Assembly: GCF_027595985.1 (NCBI RefSeq)
Contig: NC_073303.1
Location: forward strand, 363,620,017 to 363,684,016
Direction of reading: 5' to 3'
Source: Sorex araneus
Lineage: Eukaryota; Chordata; Mammalia; Eulipotyphla; Soricidae
DNA length: 64,000 nt
Below the pieces are notes generated by a model. That model saw only the letters and a list, made by a program, of their open reading frames with translations, had not been told where the DNA came from and did not search any database. Numbering within the stretch: position 1 is the first letter of the stretch; each line of letters begins with the position of its first letter. Shown here piece by piece: positions 20,151 to 32,745 of this stretch. Position numbers and translations under genes: made by a program.

Positions 20151-21587
20151 TTTTTTTTTTTTTTTTTTTTATTTATTTTTATTGAATCACCAAGTGGAGG
20201 GTTACAAAGTTCTCAGGATCATGTCTGTTATACAATATTCAAATACCCCTTCCTTCACCAGTGCCCATCTTACATTCCCAACCCCCCCAGTCTATCTGCC
20301 GCCCCCTCCCATCTCCCTAGTCCCCACCCTTATACGTGATAGGTTTCACTTCATTTGCGCTTATCTCGATTACATTCCATGTTTCAACACACAACTCACT
20401 ACCGTTGCTGGGGTTTCCCCCCAAAAAGAAAAAGACAGTCCTATTGCCAATGAGGCATTTGATAATTCTCCATTACTAAGCATATAGAGATATTAAGTCC
20501 TGCTGTTTGTTACATAACTTTTCTTTTTCCCCCTTGCCCCGCGCCACCGAGTTCACGCCTGTTTAGTAATCGCCACGCTGTCTGACAAAGGGAAAAAAAA
20601 ACCGAAGAGGATGGTTATTTCCCGTCATCAGCCGGCGTGGGGCTCTGGCTTAGTTGATAGTCTAGTAGAGTGTCTGGAAGCAGTTTCTGGAACCAAAGCT
20701 CTTGCGCTGATATCGGCTCCGGCTCGAGATACCACCAGCGTCCCGCTGGTCCATGTACCTAATTTTTCCCCTTATTTCCCATTCCCACGCCACCAGGTCT
20801 GTTTGCTTAATGGACATCACACTATGTTTGACACCACGCCACGTTTCTTCCCGAGAAAGAAGGATATTTCTTCTCAGCCAGCGTGGGGATATAGCTTAGT
20901 TCAGTCTAGAGAGATGGCTACCATTTTGATTGCCTTCAATATTTCAACAAAATACTTACTATTCTTGTTAGGATCACCCACAAAAGTCCGACCCATTAAG
21001 AAGGAACCATTACATACTGCTGATACTAAGATGACATTGAGTTGCGCGGCCGCGGCAGCGGCCGCGCGGTTTTGGGTTTCTGTCTAAAGTCCAGGGAGAA
21101 AGTTGAAGGAGAGAGAGAGAGAGATTTCCGCACGGGGGACCTGGCGGAAACTCTCAAGTCACATACTGCAGGTTGCTGGTGGGCTGCCGGTGTCCCAAGC
21201 AGCTCCATCCTCTTCGTCAGTCATTCTGGGGGTGCGGGCGCGGAGAAATGGGAAAGCCCACGTGGCTGCACTCTCTTTAAGTGTCCGATGTGGGCGGAGA
21301 CCGGTACTTCCCCGCCCTCGATCCCCCGCCAGCCGCGCCGCGCACTTGGGTGCGTCTCTCCATTTTGTGCTCAGAAGTGGGATAGATGCTGTGCTGTGCC
21401 CAGAGGTTGAGGGGAAGAGAGATAGATTAAAGAAAAAAAAAAAAAAGAGAAACGCCAGGCCCCCGCTCGGGGGACCTGGCGGAAACTCTCAAGTCACATA
21501 CTGCAGGTTGCTGGTGGGCTGCCGGTGTCCCAAGCAGCTCCGTCCTCTTCGTCAGTCATTCTGGGGGTGCGGGCGCGGAGAAATGGG
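20151..21587 (-). mobile_element. L1-tailed composite retroposon, 1.44 kb, tandem 5' units
   Basis: Flanked by ctaattttaacttttt at 20135-20150 and 21588-21603 (16 bp, the T run overlapping the tail). In sense order: two 5' units with period 335 bp; a pyrimidine stretch; a double GC inverted repeat carrying two gcggccgc sites (21046-21067); a ~500 bp middle with two related segments (ccccacgctggctgagaag and ccccacgccggctgatgac); then the L1 3' UTR module (gttgaaacatggaatgtaatc, gatgggcactggtgaaggaa, ggtgattcaataaa). No coding frame is credible. The 5' region is rich in CpG, suggesting recent activity or promoter function (inference). Inserted in the old L1 relic that continues at 21604. Confidence 0.85.
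21121..21587 (-). repeat. tandem 5' units of the composite, period 335 bp
   Basis: About 127 bp (sense cccatttctccgcgcccgca to tccgccaggtcccccg) occurs at 21460-21587 and again, nearly identical, at 21125-21252. A CpG-rich 207-bp spacer lies between. This resembles the tandem promoter monomers of rodent L1 5' UTRs in arrangement, not in sequence. Confidence 0.85.
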
Positions 21588-21603
21588 CTAATTTTAACTT
21601 TTT

Positions 21604-22868
21604 GAAGACTCACCAAATTATTTTTTGTATGACTCTATCATTGTGCATTCATACCAGCAATGTGAATGGGCCCCCGATTTTTTTTTTCACATCCATCACC
21701 AAACTTTACTTAGAAATCTAGCACTGACAACGTTGAGATTTTCTCTCATTGTATTTTTTATTTGTGTTTCTTTGATGATTAGTGATGTTCAACATTTTTC
21801 ATATGCCCATTGGTGTATGTATGTCTTCTTTAGGGAAAATCATTTAAGTCATTTTATAATTTTAAAAGTCATATTCTTCTGTTGATTTCTAGGATTTCCT
21901 TGTGCTTTTTGAATATTCATCCCTTATCAGATGTATGTCTGCAAATGTTTTCCTCCCATTCTTTAAGTTGCCCATTCAAATTTATTTGCTATATAGAAGC
22001 ATTTTTAGTTATATATGGTCACACTTCTCTTTATTTTTATTTTTTTTGTGTTTATGCTTTTGGTATCATACTGAAGAAATTATTGTCAAAACAAGTAATA
22101 GGAAACTTTTCTTACATGTTTTATTCCATGAGTTTTAGAGTTTCAGGTCTTATGTTTAGATATTTAGTCTATTTTAAGTTGATTTTTGACTATCATATAA
22201 GCTACAGGTCTGATTTTATTTTTGTGCATGTGAATGTTCAGCTTTGCCAGAGCCGTGTGTTGGAGACGATCCTTTCCCCCTTTGATATGACTCTTTTGTT
22301 GTAAATTAATTACTGTGTTTCTGGGGACTTATTTCTGGGTTCCTTATTCTATTCTATTGCTCTGTATGTTGGTTTTAAGATCATAGAGTATTAATTATTA
22401 CATATTCTAAAGATAGTTTGAAATCACAAAGTGTGATACTGCTGAGCTTTCTTCTCCTTTCCAAGGATTGCCTTGGTTATTTGAACTCTTGTGGTTCAAT
22501 ATACATTTTAGGGTTGCTGTTCTATTACTGTTTTTAGAAACATCATTGGGATTTAGATTAGAATTGCATTTACTCTTCAGATGGTTTTGGGTAGTTTGAC
22601 TTTTAATAATATCCAGTTTTCCAGTTCATGAATGTGGACTTTTTCCTATGTATTTGTGTCTTAAATTCTTCTTTCAGCATTTTATAGTTTAGAGTGCAGA
22701 TATTTCTACTCTGTATGTTTATTCCAAACTATTTTGTTGTTGATGCTATTGTATTAATTCTTCTTGAAAATAGTTGTTGTTAGTGAATAGAAACATAAAC
22801 ATCTGATTCTATATTCTATACTAATGTCATCTTATTTACATATTTTGCAATTTTAGTCAACTTACTAG
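21604..22868 (-). repeat. old L1 ORF2 relic
   Basis: Antisense L1 ORF2 landmarks run in order: cattcataccagcaatgtg, tttgatgattagtgatgttc, cttatcagatgtatgtctgc, attgctctgtatgttggttt, ttgccttggttatttgaactc, tccagttttccagttcatga and cattttatagtttagagtg. All frames are broken. Confidence 0.8.
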
Positions 22869-22875
22869 TTTGTAT

Positions 22876-23170
22876 TTATTTATTTATTTATTTATTTATT
22901 AATTGAATCACCATGAGATACAGCTACAAAGCTTTCACATTTGAGTTTCGGTCATACAGTGATCTAACACTCACCCCTTCACCAGTGCACATTTTCCACC
23001 ACCAAAATCCCCAGTATGCCCCTCCCGTCACAACCCTCTCCCTGCTTGTGTGGCAAACAATTTCCCTAATACTCTCTCTACTTTGATTACATTCAATATT
23101 TCGACACTATTTGGAATTTTCCTGAAACTACTCAAACCAGCTGAAAAGGCCATGCTAGACAATTTATTTT
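22876..23170 (-). mobile_element. L1-tailed element, tail module only
   Basis: Reverse complement of the tail module: TTTA repeats, ttgaatcaccatgagatac, cccttcaccagtgcacatt, attacattcaatatttcgac, ggaattttcctgaaactac. The upper end (cagctgaaaaggccatgcta) matches the start of the module in the 54.4 and 58.3 kb copies. The head is missing. Confidence 0.78.
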
Positions 23171-24629
23171 GTATTAAATGTTATAGATAGCATAAGATAT
23201 TGTACATCTGCTCTTGCGGTCATGTGAACTTACAAGTTTTAACAAGAATTTTTTTTCTTAAGTTTTTTTTAACATGTAGAACAATATAATCATATATACT
23301 GAAAACAAAGATAGTTTTACTTTTTTCTTTCTTTTCCTTAGTGCCTTTCTTCTTGTCTAAGTGCTCTGGCTAGGAGCCTCAATATAATGTTGAGAAAAAA
23401 CTGACAAGATTAAGGGTCTTGCCCTGTTCCTGGTCTTAGAGGAAAAGCATTGAATACTTTTCACTATTGAGTATGATGTCAGCTGTCATTATTGAGCTGT
23501 GCCAGATAGCTTTTATTTTCCTGACAAAATTATAGCAGCATTTTTATCATGCACAAAGGAAAAAGTTTTCTTTCCAGTATTATGCACAATCAGATGTTTT
23601 ACATGTCCGTGCACCACAGACCTTCTTTAAGATCAGCAAGGAAATCAGATTCATCCTTCAGATTGTTGACTCTAAAGGCTGCAACTCTTCAGGGAACATG
23701 ACTCAGTCTCTGTTTTGTACGTCTTCATTTGCCCCAGTAGCTCTGTGACACAGCACTTGTTAGATTTTTTTATATTCTCATCTAGAACATGGGAATTATA
23801 ATAGCAAAGTGTTCATAGTGTGTATTTCATGACTTAGCATCTTCCATACAATTGGCTTCATGCCTCATACACCACAGATGCTCAAAACATTCAAAAACCT
23901 TCAAGAGTGTGTCTTACCTCTTTTTAAAGTTGAATATGCAGTTCTTGACATTTACCTCTAACCCTTATGGGGGCACACAGATACATACTAAACACATAAG
24001 CACAAGTACAGTCCCCTTCATTCTTGAAGACTTAAAATAGTAGTATCTTAGGTGTATTATGTATCAGAATTGGACATGAAATCAAAAACCATTTTACCCA
24101 ATGTCCACATGTTTCAGAAACTGAAACTATACTTTAGAGATATAAAGTGATCGACTCCAGGTGATAGTAGTAGTCACAGTTGGTTGGCAGTGCAATAGTG
24201 TCCCCAGATTTTCTTCCCCGGTTTTTTCCCCCATGAGACAGCGTTACTCCTCTTTCTCATTCTCCAGGGTGTCTTTCAATTCTGGCAGAATATTTTCACA
24301 TTTATAAGTAGGAATTTTATCAAATATTATAGATGCACTTTAAAAGGTTGTAAAGAATATTTTAGACTTTGTCTCTTGTGTCTGTGTGCACATATGCACA
24401 TGTGTGTTGAAACATTGCGAATGTTAATAGGAAATTCTCATCAGTATAAACAAAATTAGTTATTGCAAAAGAAATGACAGACATTAGAAATCCCAAAGTC
24501 AATCTTCATTTTATAGCTGATCAAAGTTCTGACAGAAAATTTACATGACTTAGTTGACGTAGGGCAAGATAAATTTTAGTTTATAATACGTTAATTGCAT
24601 TAAGTGCAGTGTCTTATCTTTTTATAGGG
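23171..24629. other. unique DNA, no gene seen
   Basis: No gene signature. A stretch at about 24085-24165 (gtttcagaaactgaaactat) may be a decayed MIR. Confidence 0.45.
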
Positions 24630-24805
24630 GCCAATCCCTGTGGTGCTCTGAGTCCCACGGGTCTGGAGGTGATTAGTGGCCGTCAAGGCTATACCTGGCT
24701 ATTCTGGGATTCATACAGTACCATTTCAGGGATGAACTCTGGGTGTCTCACATGCTAGGAATGTATGCTACCATTTGAGCTCTTTACTGACCCTAAACTG
24801 TGTCA
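24630..24805 (-). repeat. C-type SINE, diverged
   Basis: The minus strand reads gggtcagtaaagagctcaaa (head), catgtgagacacccagag, then a ttcatccctgaaatggtac B-box region, and a decayed body. No A tail is visible. Confidence 0.45.
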
Positions 24806-26802
24806 ATAGTCTCTACCTGCTTACAGGATCATTAATATCTACTTCTACAGCATCAAAAATTCCTATAATTTATTAAAAGAAATATTTTTGGTAACATTGG
24901 TATCTCCATGTAACTCAATATCAAAACTGTTATTTATTGTATATTTTTTCCCATTTACGTGGAGCATGTATAAAGAAAAACAAAATTTTTTTCTTAAGCT
25001 TAAGTGTTATACTAATGGTGTATAGAGAAATAGCACACTTAAATTTATAATAAGATTTTAGCTTTGGGCAATCTTCAAAATGAGACAATTTTCTAAAAAT
25101 TTGTAAATATCTTTACAGTTTCCAAATTATCTTACAATATAAGTATGATTTTATTATATCATAAATGTGTATTATGTGAATATAAAATTGAGTGCTATAG
25201 AATCTTACTCATATTTTAGCATGATTATATGATTCTAGTTCCATGAATAATAAATTTTTGGATAGTAGATCAATTTTTTTTTTTACATAAAGTTATTGTT
25301 TTCTTGACAATGTCTGATCCTCAGATCCTTGGGGGCAAATTTTCAGTAGAGCACACGAGGATTTAGCTATGTGAGTCCCATTAGTGTGAAATGGAGTTTT
25401 GCAGTTAAACTCATGAGCTGAGCAGTTGCTCTTTAATGTTATTTTAATATTTAATGGTTATTGCAGGGCTGTCAAGCTGGGACTGTTTCAATGAAAAAGA
25501 TCTCCAGAAATTATGAGAGAAATTTTAAATATCTATTTAAAGCATTTTGTAATATCTTTCCCTATAAGATGAAGATTCTTTAGGGAGAAATAGTCTAATT
25601 CAAAAATGAGTTTCCCTTCAACTGTGGAAATTTTGAGACCGAAATAATTCAATTATTGCTTTTTATCATAATTATCCGAATAATGCATTAAATTTCTTTC
25701 ATGAGGTAACTTAGACATTAATTTGGGGAAGTTTAATGCAGCATCACACTGAACCAGAAATAAAGTGCTTATCTGGTTTGTTTTTTATTTATGCATACTC
25801 ATTGTTTTTGTCTTTAATTTTACAGTTACTATATAATCTAAAGTGTCTTTGAAGGAATTTGGTTCAAAGGCTGAACTTCAAGCAGTGTGCTTGGTCTGGA
25901 TGGAGAATTGTTCAGAAAGAGGGCTATGGAGTAATCCATAGTGAAGGGTAACAGTTTGTCTGCATGGGTCAAGGACTTGGAAAGAATAGTAATGAAAAAC
26001 TGGTGACAAATTGGTGTGGAAAAGAGGAATGTGGATGGCCTCCTGGAATGAGCACAGAATGTGGAAGGTATTTGTGCAGTCTATAAAAGCTCAGCAAGGG
26101 GCATCCTCTGCTGAGGAGAATCTCAGTTACCAAAAGAACAAGAGGATACATTCCATGGATGTCAGTCAGTCTCTGTCTTGTCCCCGTCACCCCAGCGCTT
26201 GATCAATTGGCCCATGTAAACTAGCTGTGGTAGCAGCGATGAAGTCTATGCATGAGCACTTCTTTTCCTGAACAAGAATGACTTGGCTTCTACCACTGCT
26301 GGGTGTTCAATCTGCCATGAAAAGAAAAAGAAATTAGTACTGAGATTTTTGTGTGGCAGTAATACTTGGGAACAACAGGTAGTTGCCTAGAAGTACATTA
26401 GTGACACAGAACTCCTCCCATTGTTGAGGGGCACCAGTTCATCCGTTCAGGATCTGAATATAACTTTCTGGCCTATAATGTTTTTGCAAACACTCATGTA
26501 CAGACATTATATCTTATTCACCATCATGGCATTTCACATAACATTGCTTTCATTCAATGAAGTAATCTCACATCAAAGGAAAGAGGGCAGAGTTCAGTTG
26601 AATAGATTTCGTTGACCTTAAAGACATTCTATGACCATTTCTCCTTTAATTATTTCTCTCAGATCTACTCTTGGGGAAGAAAGTTGCCATGTCATCAGCC
26701 CTATAGAGTTCAAGAAACTTGTGTTTCCACCAACCACCACAAAGTACCTGGGTTTTTAATCACAGCCACACTGGTGAGCATGACAGTGATTTTTGTTCTG
26801 GG
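24806..26802. other. unique AT-rich DNA, no gene seen
   Basis: Two kilobases free of young repeats. Small frames at 25969-26202 lie on both strands and look like chance. Confidence 0.5.
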
Positions 26803-26966
26803 GGGGGGGGGCTACACACCTGACTGTACTTAGAGCCTGAGAGCTTATTCCTGTCTCTGCTTACTCATGGGTCACTATTGGTGGGCTCAGGGGAACAGGA
26901 GATTGAAACTGGATCGACCACGTGCAAGGCAAACACTCTACCTATTGTATTATTGCTCTGGTCCCA
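26803..26966 (-). mobile_element. A-type SINE, diverged
   Basis: Preceded by a 12-nt G run. Then gcttattcctgtctctgctt, ggattgaaactggatcgac-like B-box complement, cgtgcaaggcaaacactct, ending ttgctctggtccc. Confidence 0.78.
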
Positions 26967-27009
26967 TATACAAGGATTTTTTCTCTAGCTATTTCCCCCC
27001 ATCCCCAAC

Positions 27010-27200
27010 CCCACTGCTTTATTTAAACACCATGATTAATAAAGTCATTCATGATGATTTTTTTACAAGCACTCAATATTCCACTACCAGTCTGACCACC
27101 ACTGTTATCTTCCCTCCATTCACTGTCTCATTTTCCCAACAACCCCCCAAACCTGCCCTGTAGCAGTCCCATAACAATTTATTTTATATTGCTTGTTACC
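27010..27200 (-). repeat. old L1 3' UTR fragment
   Basis: actcaatattccactaccag, cttccctccattcactgtc and cccaacaaccccccaaacct resemble the segment at 39560-39630 and the general shrew L1 3' UTR layout, in a more diverged form. Confidence 0.45.
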
Positions 27201-28195
27201 ATTAAATGACTAATGAAATGATAAAAAAAATTATTTCCATAGAAATTTGTGAAAATTGTTGTATATCACCATGGGGACCTTAAGTCCTTGTCTGAGGTTT
27301 TACTAAGCTGTTGTTGCAAATTAAGCCTTCTATGTTCATGTTTTGTTAGTTGACATTGGTTGGCTTCTTTCTTACATCCCATCCAATCTGGTGTACTACT
27401 ACTGAGATATCAATGTTGTAGTCTGGATATGTCTTTCGGCCACAAACGCAGTTATGTGCTCAAGTAAATCCAGGATATTGAGCTGGGTGGGTAAAAATGT
27501 TTAACTGGGCTTGGCTGTTGGGTCTTCCAGAAGTGTGGAGAGAAGGGAGATCACCCACCAAAAACTCTGAGAAGGCCTGGCATTTTCAGCTACAAAGACC
27601 CGTGTACCTGTAGTTTTGGCAGATTACGTTCCCAGTGGCATTCAATCCTAGAGATGGGGTCTAGGCTGAGATATGAGGGTGGCCTTAGGGGTGTGGGAGC
27701 TTTCTTTGGGCCAGGGTTGACCAGCTCTGAGATAATTATTGAGATGATTGCCGTCCATACTAGCCAACCCTTATTCATGAAGATGAGAAATCCCCCAGTA
27801 AAATTAGATTGTTGATTGGAAAAACAAGTTTGCCGTGGCAGATACTTGTTTGCTGTGTGAAATTGCTAAATTTTGGCTGTGTTTGTTACATGGATATATA
27901 AAGCATATATTAAGCAAGCGAATATGCTCTCTCATAAATTAAATACTAGACTGCTATGATTTAATACTTTTTCCTCAAATATTGTTAGCATCATTTTGGC
28001 ATAAATTTGAATAGATATATTGGGTGGGACTCTGAGTTGGATTATATGACAGTAACTTAGGTATGCTTTGAAGACTTCGGCATGAGAAGGGAAAAAACCT
28101 AATCTTCCCTAAGAAGACGAAACTGTCAGACTTGGGGCAATTATTGAGAAGTAAAACTTTTTTGTGTATAAAACAATGGGGCTCTACTCCCACTG
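27201..28195. other. unique DNA, no gene seen
   Basis: No coding or repeat structure recognised. Confidence 0.5.
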
Positions 28196-28197
28196 TA

Positions 28198-28285
28198 TTC
28201 TCTCCCTCTTCCTCTCTCCTTATCTCTCTCTCTTAGTCCCCCCTCTCTCTCTTTCTCTCTCTCTCTCTCTTTTTCTCCCTCATCT
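28198..28285 (+). repeat. CT-rich low-complexity tract
   Basis: Imperfect CT/CTT repeats, purest at 28243-28270. Confidence 0.9.
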
Positions 28286-28514
28286 GATTGTTTTTTCTTC
28301 ATCCTCTTCTTCAGGCTACTTTCCCTATTCAGTATTCACTTCAGTGGTCAGAGCTTATTAAAATTTTATTTCAGGCTGTCTCACTGGTTCTATGGCTTCC
28401 ATAACTATATCTATGCCAAGATCTGCCACATCTATCCTCTCAACATGTCTCTCTTGGGAGTTCAAGATTCATACTTCTCGTTACAGATGAGTCCTGGTTC
28501 TCTCTACTTCTGGG

Positions 28515-28690
28515 TTTAGCAAACTTCTCTGGGCTCTGCGGCAATCTCCATCACAGCCCCTCAGCCCTGGGGTTGCTGTAAGACAGTGACGCTATGATGA
28601 TTCCTGTAAAGGACTGGGCGTATCTTTGTTTCAATAAAACTATGTTTGTGGATAGCAAAGTCAGAATTTCAAATAGTGTTTTTGACCCAT
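28515..28690. repeat. possible old MER-type DNA transposon
   Basis: gggtttagcaaacttctct, tcctgtaaaggactgggcg and gtttcaataaaactatgttt recall a common mammalian MER element with '...aaagggccag...' and '...caataaaactttattta...' segments. Order is disturbed and identity low. Confidence 0.4.
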
Positions 28691-29106
28691 AAAGAATTAT
28701 ACTTCTTTTGATGTTTTTAATATTGTAAAATAGACAAACTCTTCTTAGCTCAGTGTGGGTTGGTGTTGCACCGTTTTATCCTAGTGCCATCTTTCTAGCT
28801 GTGCATCCTCATATTCCTTGTACTTGAAGTTCAGTAAATCTAATGCCTTTTACAGCTGTCAGTGATCTCTATGAAGTTCCCATGACTTAAATGTGCCTTT
28901 GCCTCTCTTCACCTTCTAAATTTATCGTTGATAATTACTGGATTAATTGAACCCACATACCACCACGTTAATCTAATACCATGTGCACTTAATAATGTCT
29001 TGAAGTGACTCATACAAGAAAGTGAACATTCTGTAAAAGTACTGGTATTTCTGGAAATTTTGAACATCAATACATGTTATTAAAATTGTGATTTTAAAAT
29101 ATTTGA
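28691..29106. other. unique DNA, no gene seen
   Basis: Nothing recognised. Confidence 0.5.
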
Positions 29107-29273
29107 ATTTTTTTTTGCTTTGTTTTGAGCCATACCTAGTAGTCCTCAGGGCATGTTCTTAGCTCTGTACTCAGGGATCATTCCTGGTGAACTTAGGGGA
29201 CCATATGGGATGTTGGGAATCAAACCTGGGTTGGCTGAATGCAAGGGAAATGCTCTATCTATCACTCCGGCCC
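29107..29273 (-). mobile_element. A-type SINE
   Basis: T run, gagccatacctagtagtcct, ggaccatatgggatgttggg, aatcaaacctgggttggct, ending ctatcactccggcccc. Confidence 0.88.
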
Positions 29274-29400
29274 CACTTCTGGTAGTTCATTCCCCCACTT
29301 GGGGGATGATACATGGCACTGGGTTTGAACCAGGTTTGACTGTGTGGAAGGCAAATACCTTAAAGTTTTCTAGCACACTAACTTTCTAGCACACTTCCCC
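29274..29400 (-). repeat. possible partial A-type SINE
   Basis: ggcactgggtttgaaccagg followed by gactgtgtggaaggcaaata fits a decayed B box and head. The tandem phrase actttctagcacac occurs twice nearby. Confidence 0.35.
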
Positions 29401-29409
29401 ACCCCACCC

Positions 29410-29582
29410 CTGCCTTTGATTTTTTGGCCACATTCAGTGGTGCTCAGGGCTTATTCCTGGCTCTGCACTGAGGAATGACTTATGATGGTGCTCAGGGGAC
29501 AACATGTGGTGCCAGAGATGGAACCTGAGTCAGCTGCATGGGAGGAAAGTGCTCTGACTCCTGCACTATTGCTCTGGTTCCT
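29410..29582 (-). mobile_element. A-type SINE, diverged
   Basis: gattttttggccacattcag, gcttattcctggctctgca, gtgctcaggggacaacatg, gatggaacctgagtcagct, ending ctattgctctggttcc. Confidence 0.85.
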
Positions 29583-31297
29583 TTTGTTTTCCTCTGAGAA
29601 TAAGCCATTGCCTTCTGAAGGTAGATTTCTCTAAGTAATACTGTTTAGAGAGTCAAATGTATATAAGAATATTTTATTATACGCATGTTAATATTTATTC
29701 ATAGTATTATTATCGCTCAAACCACAGGTCCAATAGTTACCAACACCGAAGGCATTTTTCTAGTTTTAAAATAAATTCTCTTCACTATTGTGAGGATCTA
29801 AGACCTAGTAATCTAAGTTTGTCTTACCTCCCAAAGCATTCATTTGCTGACTTACTTTTGCAGATATTTTTTGTTGATGTTATGAACTCTTTTGCTTTTG
29901 TTATCACTTGTTTTTATAGTAAAAGTGAAGTTTTTCCTTGAACTCTCTGTTCATATTATTCTTTAAAAAATAAATAAATGTGTTTTTTTAAAATTTCTTT
30001 CTCAAACATGCCCACCCAAATATTATTTCTCATTCTGCCTTAAAAAATCTGTATTTTTCACCAAATGTGGTTTTTGAGATCATCTCAGAATCAAGGAAGA
30101 GGTCTGGCAGGCGGCCTGCCGCAGTGGACTACTGTCTGATAAAGTATTTCCGTCTCCCCCCTATTAATTTCTATCAAAATCCTGCCTTACTCTCTTGTTC
30201 CCCAGTGGACATATTTCTGTTTGATTTCAATTAAAAATGAAATGTCAGCATTTCAGGATGTGTTGTGCTGTTTTATGGTGCACACGATTCCAACTCATTA
30301 GGGAGAAGACAGACTGTTTGGAGAGAACCCAGTTGGGAAGGAAAAGTAGATTTCTGTTCCACGTTTTTGTTAGAAATATGAACTAGAATGTAATCTACAA
30401 GGCCTCTATTTAAAGGAAGAATCTGTGGCAATAGATTTCCCAATTCCCATATCATTTACTATCTTCAGTTTATCCAAAGGTTTCCTCTATTAGATCATAT
30501 TTTCCTTATTCCCAAACTAGATTTGTTGAGTAGCAATCTCAATTCCATTTCTTCTGTGTGGAAGTTGATAAAAACCACCTAAAGATAGAAGTATTTATCA
30601 CTTTCTAAAAATGACATAAATGGCAATATTTTGTGTAGGTCTGGCATTTCAAGGTGTGGGGGGGAAACGTGCTTCCGTTTTTGAAGACAAAGACTTAACA
30701 AAGAAAATTTAATATACCTGAAACTAAAGAGAGTTAACATCATGTTACTTCTCCCTCAAGGAAATGGGCATATGTAGGTAGTTAAAGAATTGCACTGGTA
30801 GTGATGACAGCTTGACCGAAAGTGCAAAATGTAAGATAATGTGATCGCTTCTAAAAATTTCAACAAGAGATCTCTACTATTTCCTGCAATGCGAGCATAT
30901 GGAAAATGAAATGTTTTTCCACTTAGAAGCAAATAATATATTTTTCCAATTTTCCTTTGTAAGAGAAAAAGGAAGGAATGCGCTTTCTGACTATATCACA
31001 TTTGGCAATATAGAGACTGTAAACGGAGAGATGCACAGATTCTATAGCCAAATTTCATATGGAATTACAATCACTAAAACTGAAATAACTTGGCAACAAT
31101 TCCTAAATATTGACAAAAACTTAAATTAAAAAATGACCCTTTCCTTCATGCCAGAGATGAGCTAATCTATGTGATTACAAAGTAAAGGCTCAGGTAATGT
31201 AAAGACTGACCTATGAATGCTCTCGCTGCTGGAAATCCATTTTGTAGTTCTGCCTTGTACCGAGTTGCAGATTTGTGCTCAAAATGAATGACCGCGG
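29583..31297. other. unique DNA, no gene seen
   Basis: No gene signature. The 76-codon frame at 30899-31129 shows no recognisable domain. Confidence 0.5.
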
Positions 31298-31480
31298 AGT
31301 CTAGAGCTATAGAACAATAGGGTAAGGTACTTGTCTTGCAAACTTCTAACTTGGGTTTAATTCTGACACTCCGTATGGCCTCAAGCACTGCCAGGAGTGA
31401 TCCCTGAGCACAGGGCCAGGAATCAAGCCTTAGCACAACTGGGTGTGGCCCCTAAACAAAAATAAAACAAAAACAAATAC
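31298..31480 (+). mobile_element. A-type SINE, diverged
   Basis: agctatagaacaatagggta, cttgggtttaattctgaca, cactgccaggagtgatccct, aactgggtgtggcccctaa, then an A-rich tail with AAAAC repeats. Confidence 0.82.
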
Positions 31481-31922
31481 CCCTAAGTGAATGACTCTAG
31501 CCTGTTGCAGTGTACAGCTTCAGTTTCCCAGTTATCTCAAAGTGAGCTGGCGCTTTCTATGAACGCAACCGAAAGAAACAATTAACAGTGAGTTAGATAT
31601 TGTACGAAGGCATAGAGAGAAACACATTAGTATTCTGGGGATTGTAGTACGTATAGTCCAGCAGAAGAAACATCACATAACAGAAATCTATGAAGCTAGG
31701 GGTTTAAAATATCGCAACAGTGGCTTTTTGCAGTGAACATGATAACACAGAAAAAGTGCGGTCAAGCATAATTTCCCATGTTCTCAGGAGATTTAGAGGA
31801 AAGGCTTTTTAAATAACACTGAAGCCACTGTGGTTTTCCATTTTGTTTTTTGCTATTAGATTTGCTACTAAGATGGATAGATGCCTGGATTTAGGACTTG
31901 ATAGTGGTAGATTACCTTGAAT
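31481..31922. other. unique DNA, no gene seen
   Basis: Nothing recognised. Confidence 0.45.
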
Positions 31923-32019
31923 TTTCCTCTCCATTGAGATATAATTGACATGTAATAGAATGTAAGTTTGAAACATACAACATGTTGATTTGGCACATTT
32001 TTGTATTACAATTTGGTGG

Positions 32020-32183
32020 GGAAGAGGTTTTGAGCCGCATCTGGTGATATTTAGGGACTACCCCTAGCTTGTTTGGGGGTCAGTTCTGCTGATTATCAGG
32101 TGACCATGTGATGCTCAGGCTGAATGAGGTCTTCCTACATGCTCACAATATGCTACAACCCTTTAAACTATCCCGCCAGCCCC
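32020..32183 (-). mobile_element. A-type SINE, diverged
   Basis: gttttgagccgcatctggtg, caggtgaccatgtgatgctc, ending ctatcccgccagcccc. The body is strongly mutated. Confidence 0.72.
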
Positions 32184-32309
32184 AGATATTTTTAATAAAA
32201 TAATATTACTCACACTCCATCACATAGTTGTCATTTACTTTTTTGTGGTTGGCATATTTAATATCTAGATTTTGGGCAACTTTTAAGTATAAAATAGCAA
32301 TATTGTTGG

Positions 32310-32476
32310 TTTTGTTTTTGTTCTGGCGACACACCAGGCAGGACTTGAGCTGTTCCTGGCTTTGTGCTTCGGGTTTGTTCCCATGGTTCTTACTGGGACC
32401 AAGAGGTGCTGAGGAGCAAACCCAGGCCTTCTACATGCGAAGCTTTTTAAGTTATTAAGCTATCTTTCTGACCCCA
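32310..32476 (-). mobile_element. A-type SINE, diverged
   Basis: ttctggcgacacaccaggca, gagctgttcctggctttgtg, ggagcaaacccaggccttct, ending ctttctgacccc. Confidence 0.72.
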
Positions 32477-32571
32477 CAACTATACTGTTGACTTGAATCG
32501 CTCTTATGAGACTTATATCTCCAGAAATTTACTCATCTTCTAGTTCCTAGTTTTATTGTTTATTTGTTTGT

Positions 32572-32745
32572 GTGGTTTTTTTTTGGGGGGGGCATACCTG
32601 ACAGTGCTATGAGCTTTCTCCTGACTTTGTGCTCAGGCATCACATTCCTGGAAGTGCTCAAGGGATTGTATACGTTACCGGGGTTTGAACACAAATTGGC
32701 CATGTGCAAGGCAAACTCCTTACCCAATGGACTGTCTCTTCTGCT
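32572..32745 (-). mobile_element. A-type SINE, diverged
   Basis: T and G runs, ggcatacctgacagtgctat, cggggtttgaacacaaattg, ccatgtgcaaggcaaactc. Confidence 0.75.

Noticed and set aside
20151-21587. Possible LTR retrotransposon or endogenous retrovirus because of GC-rich direct repeats
   Set aside because: The repeats are tandem at one end only, the other end is an A-rich L1 tail, the TSD is 16 bp, and no gag/pol-like sequence is present.
21103-21591. A 162-codon frame in the CpG-rich part of the 20.2 kb element
   Set aside because: It lies antisense across tandem non-coding units of a retroposon and includes a poly-lysine run from an A tract.
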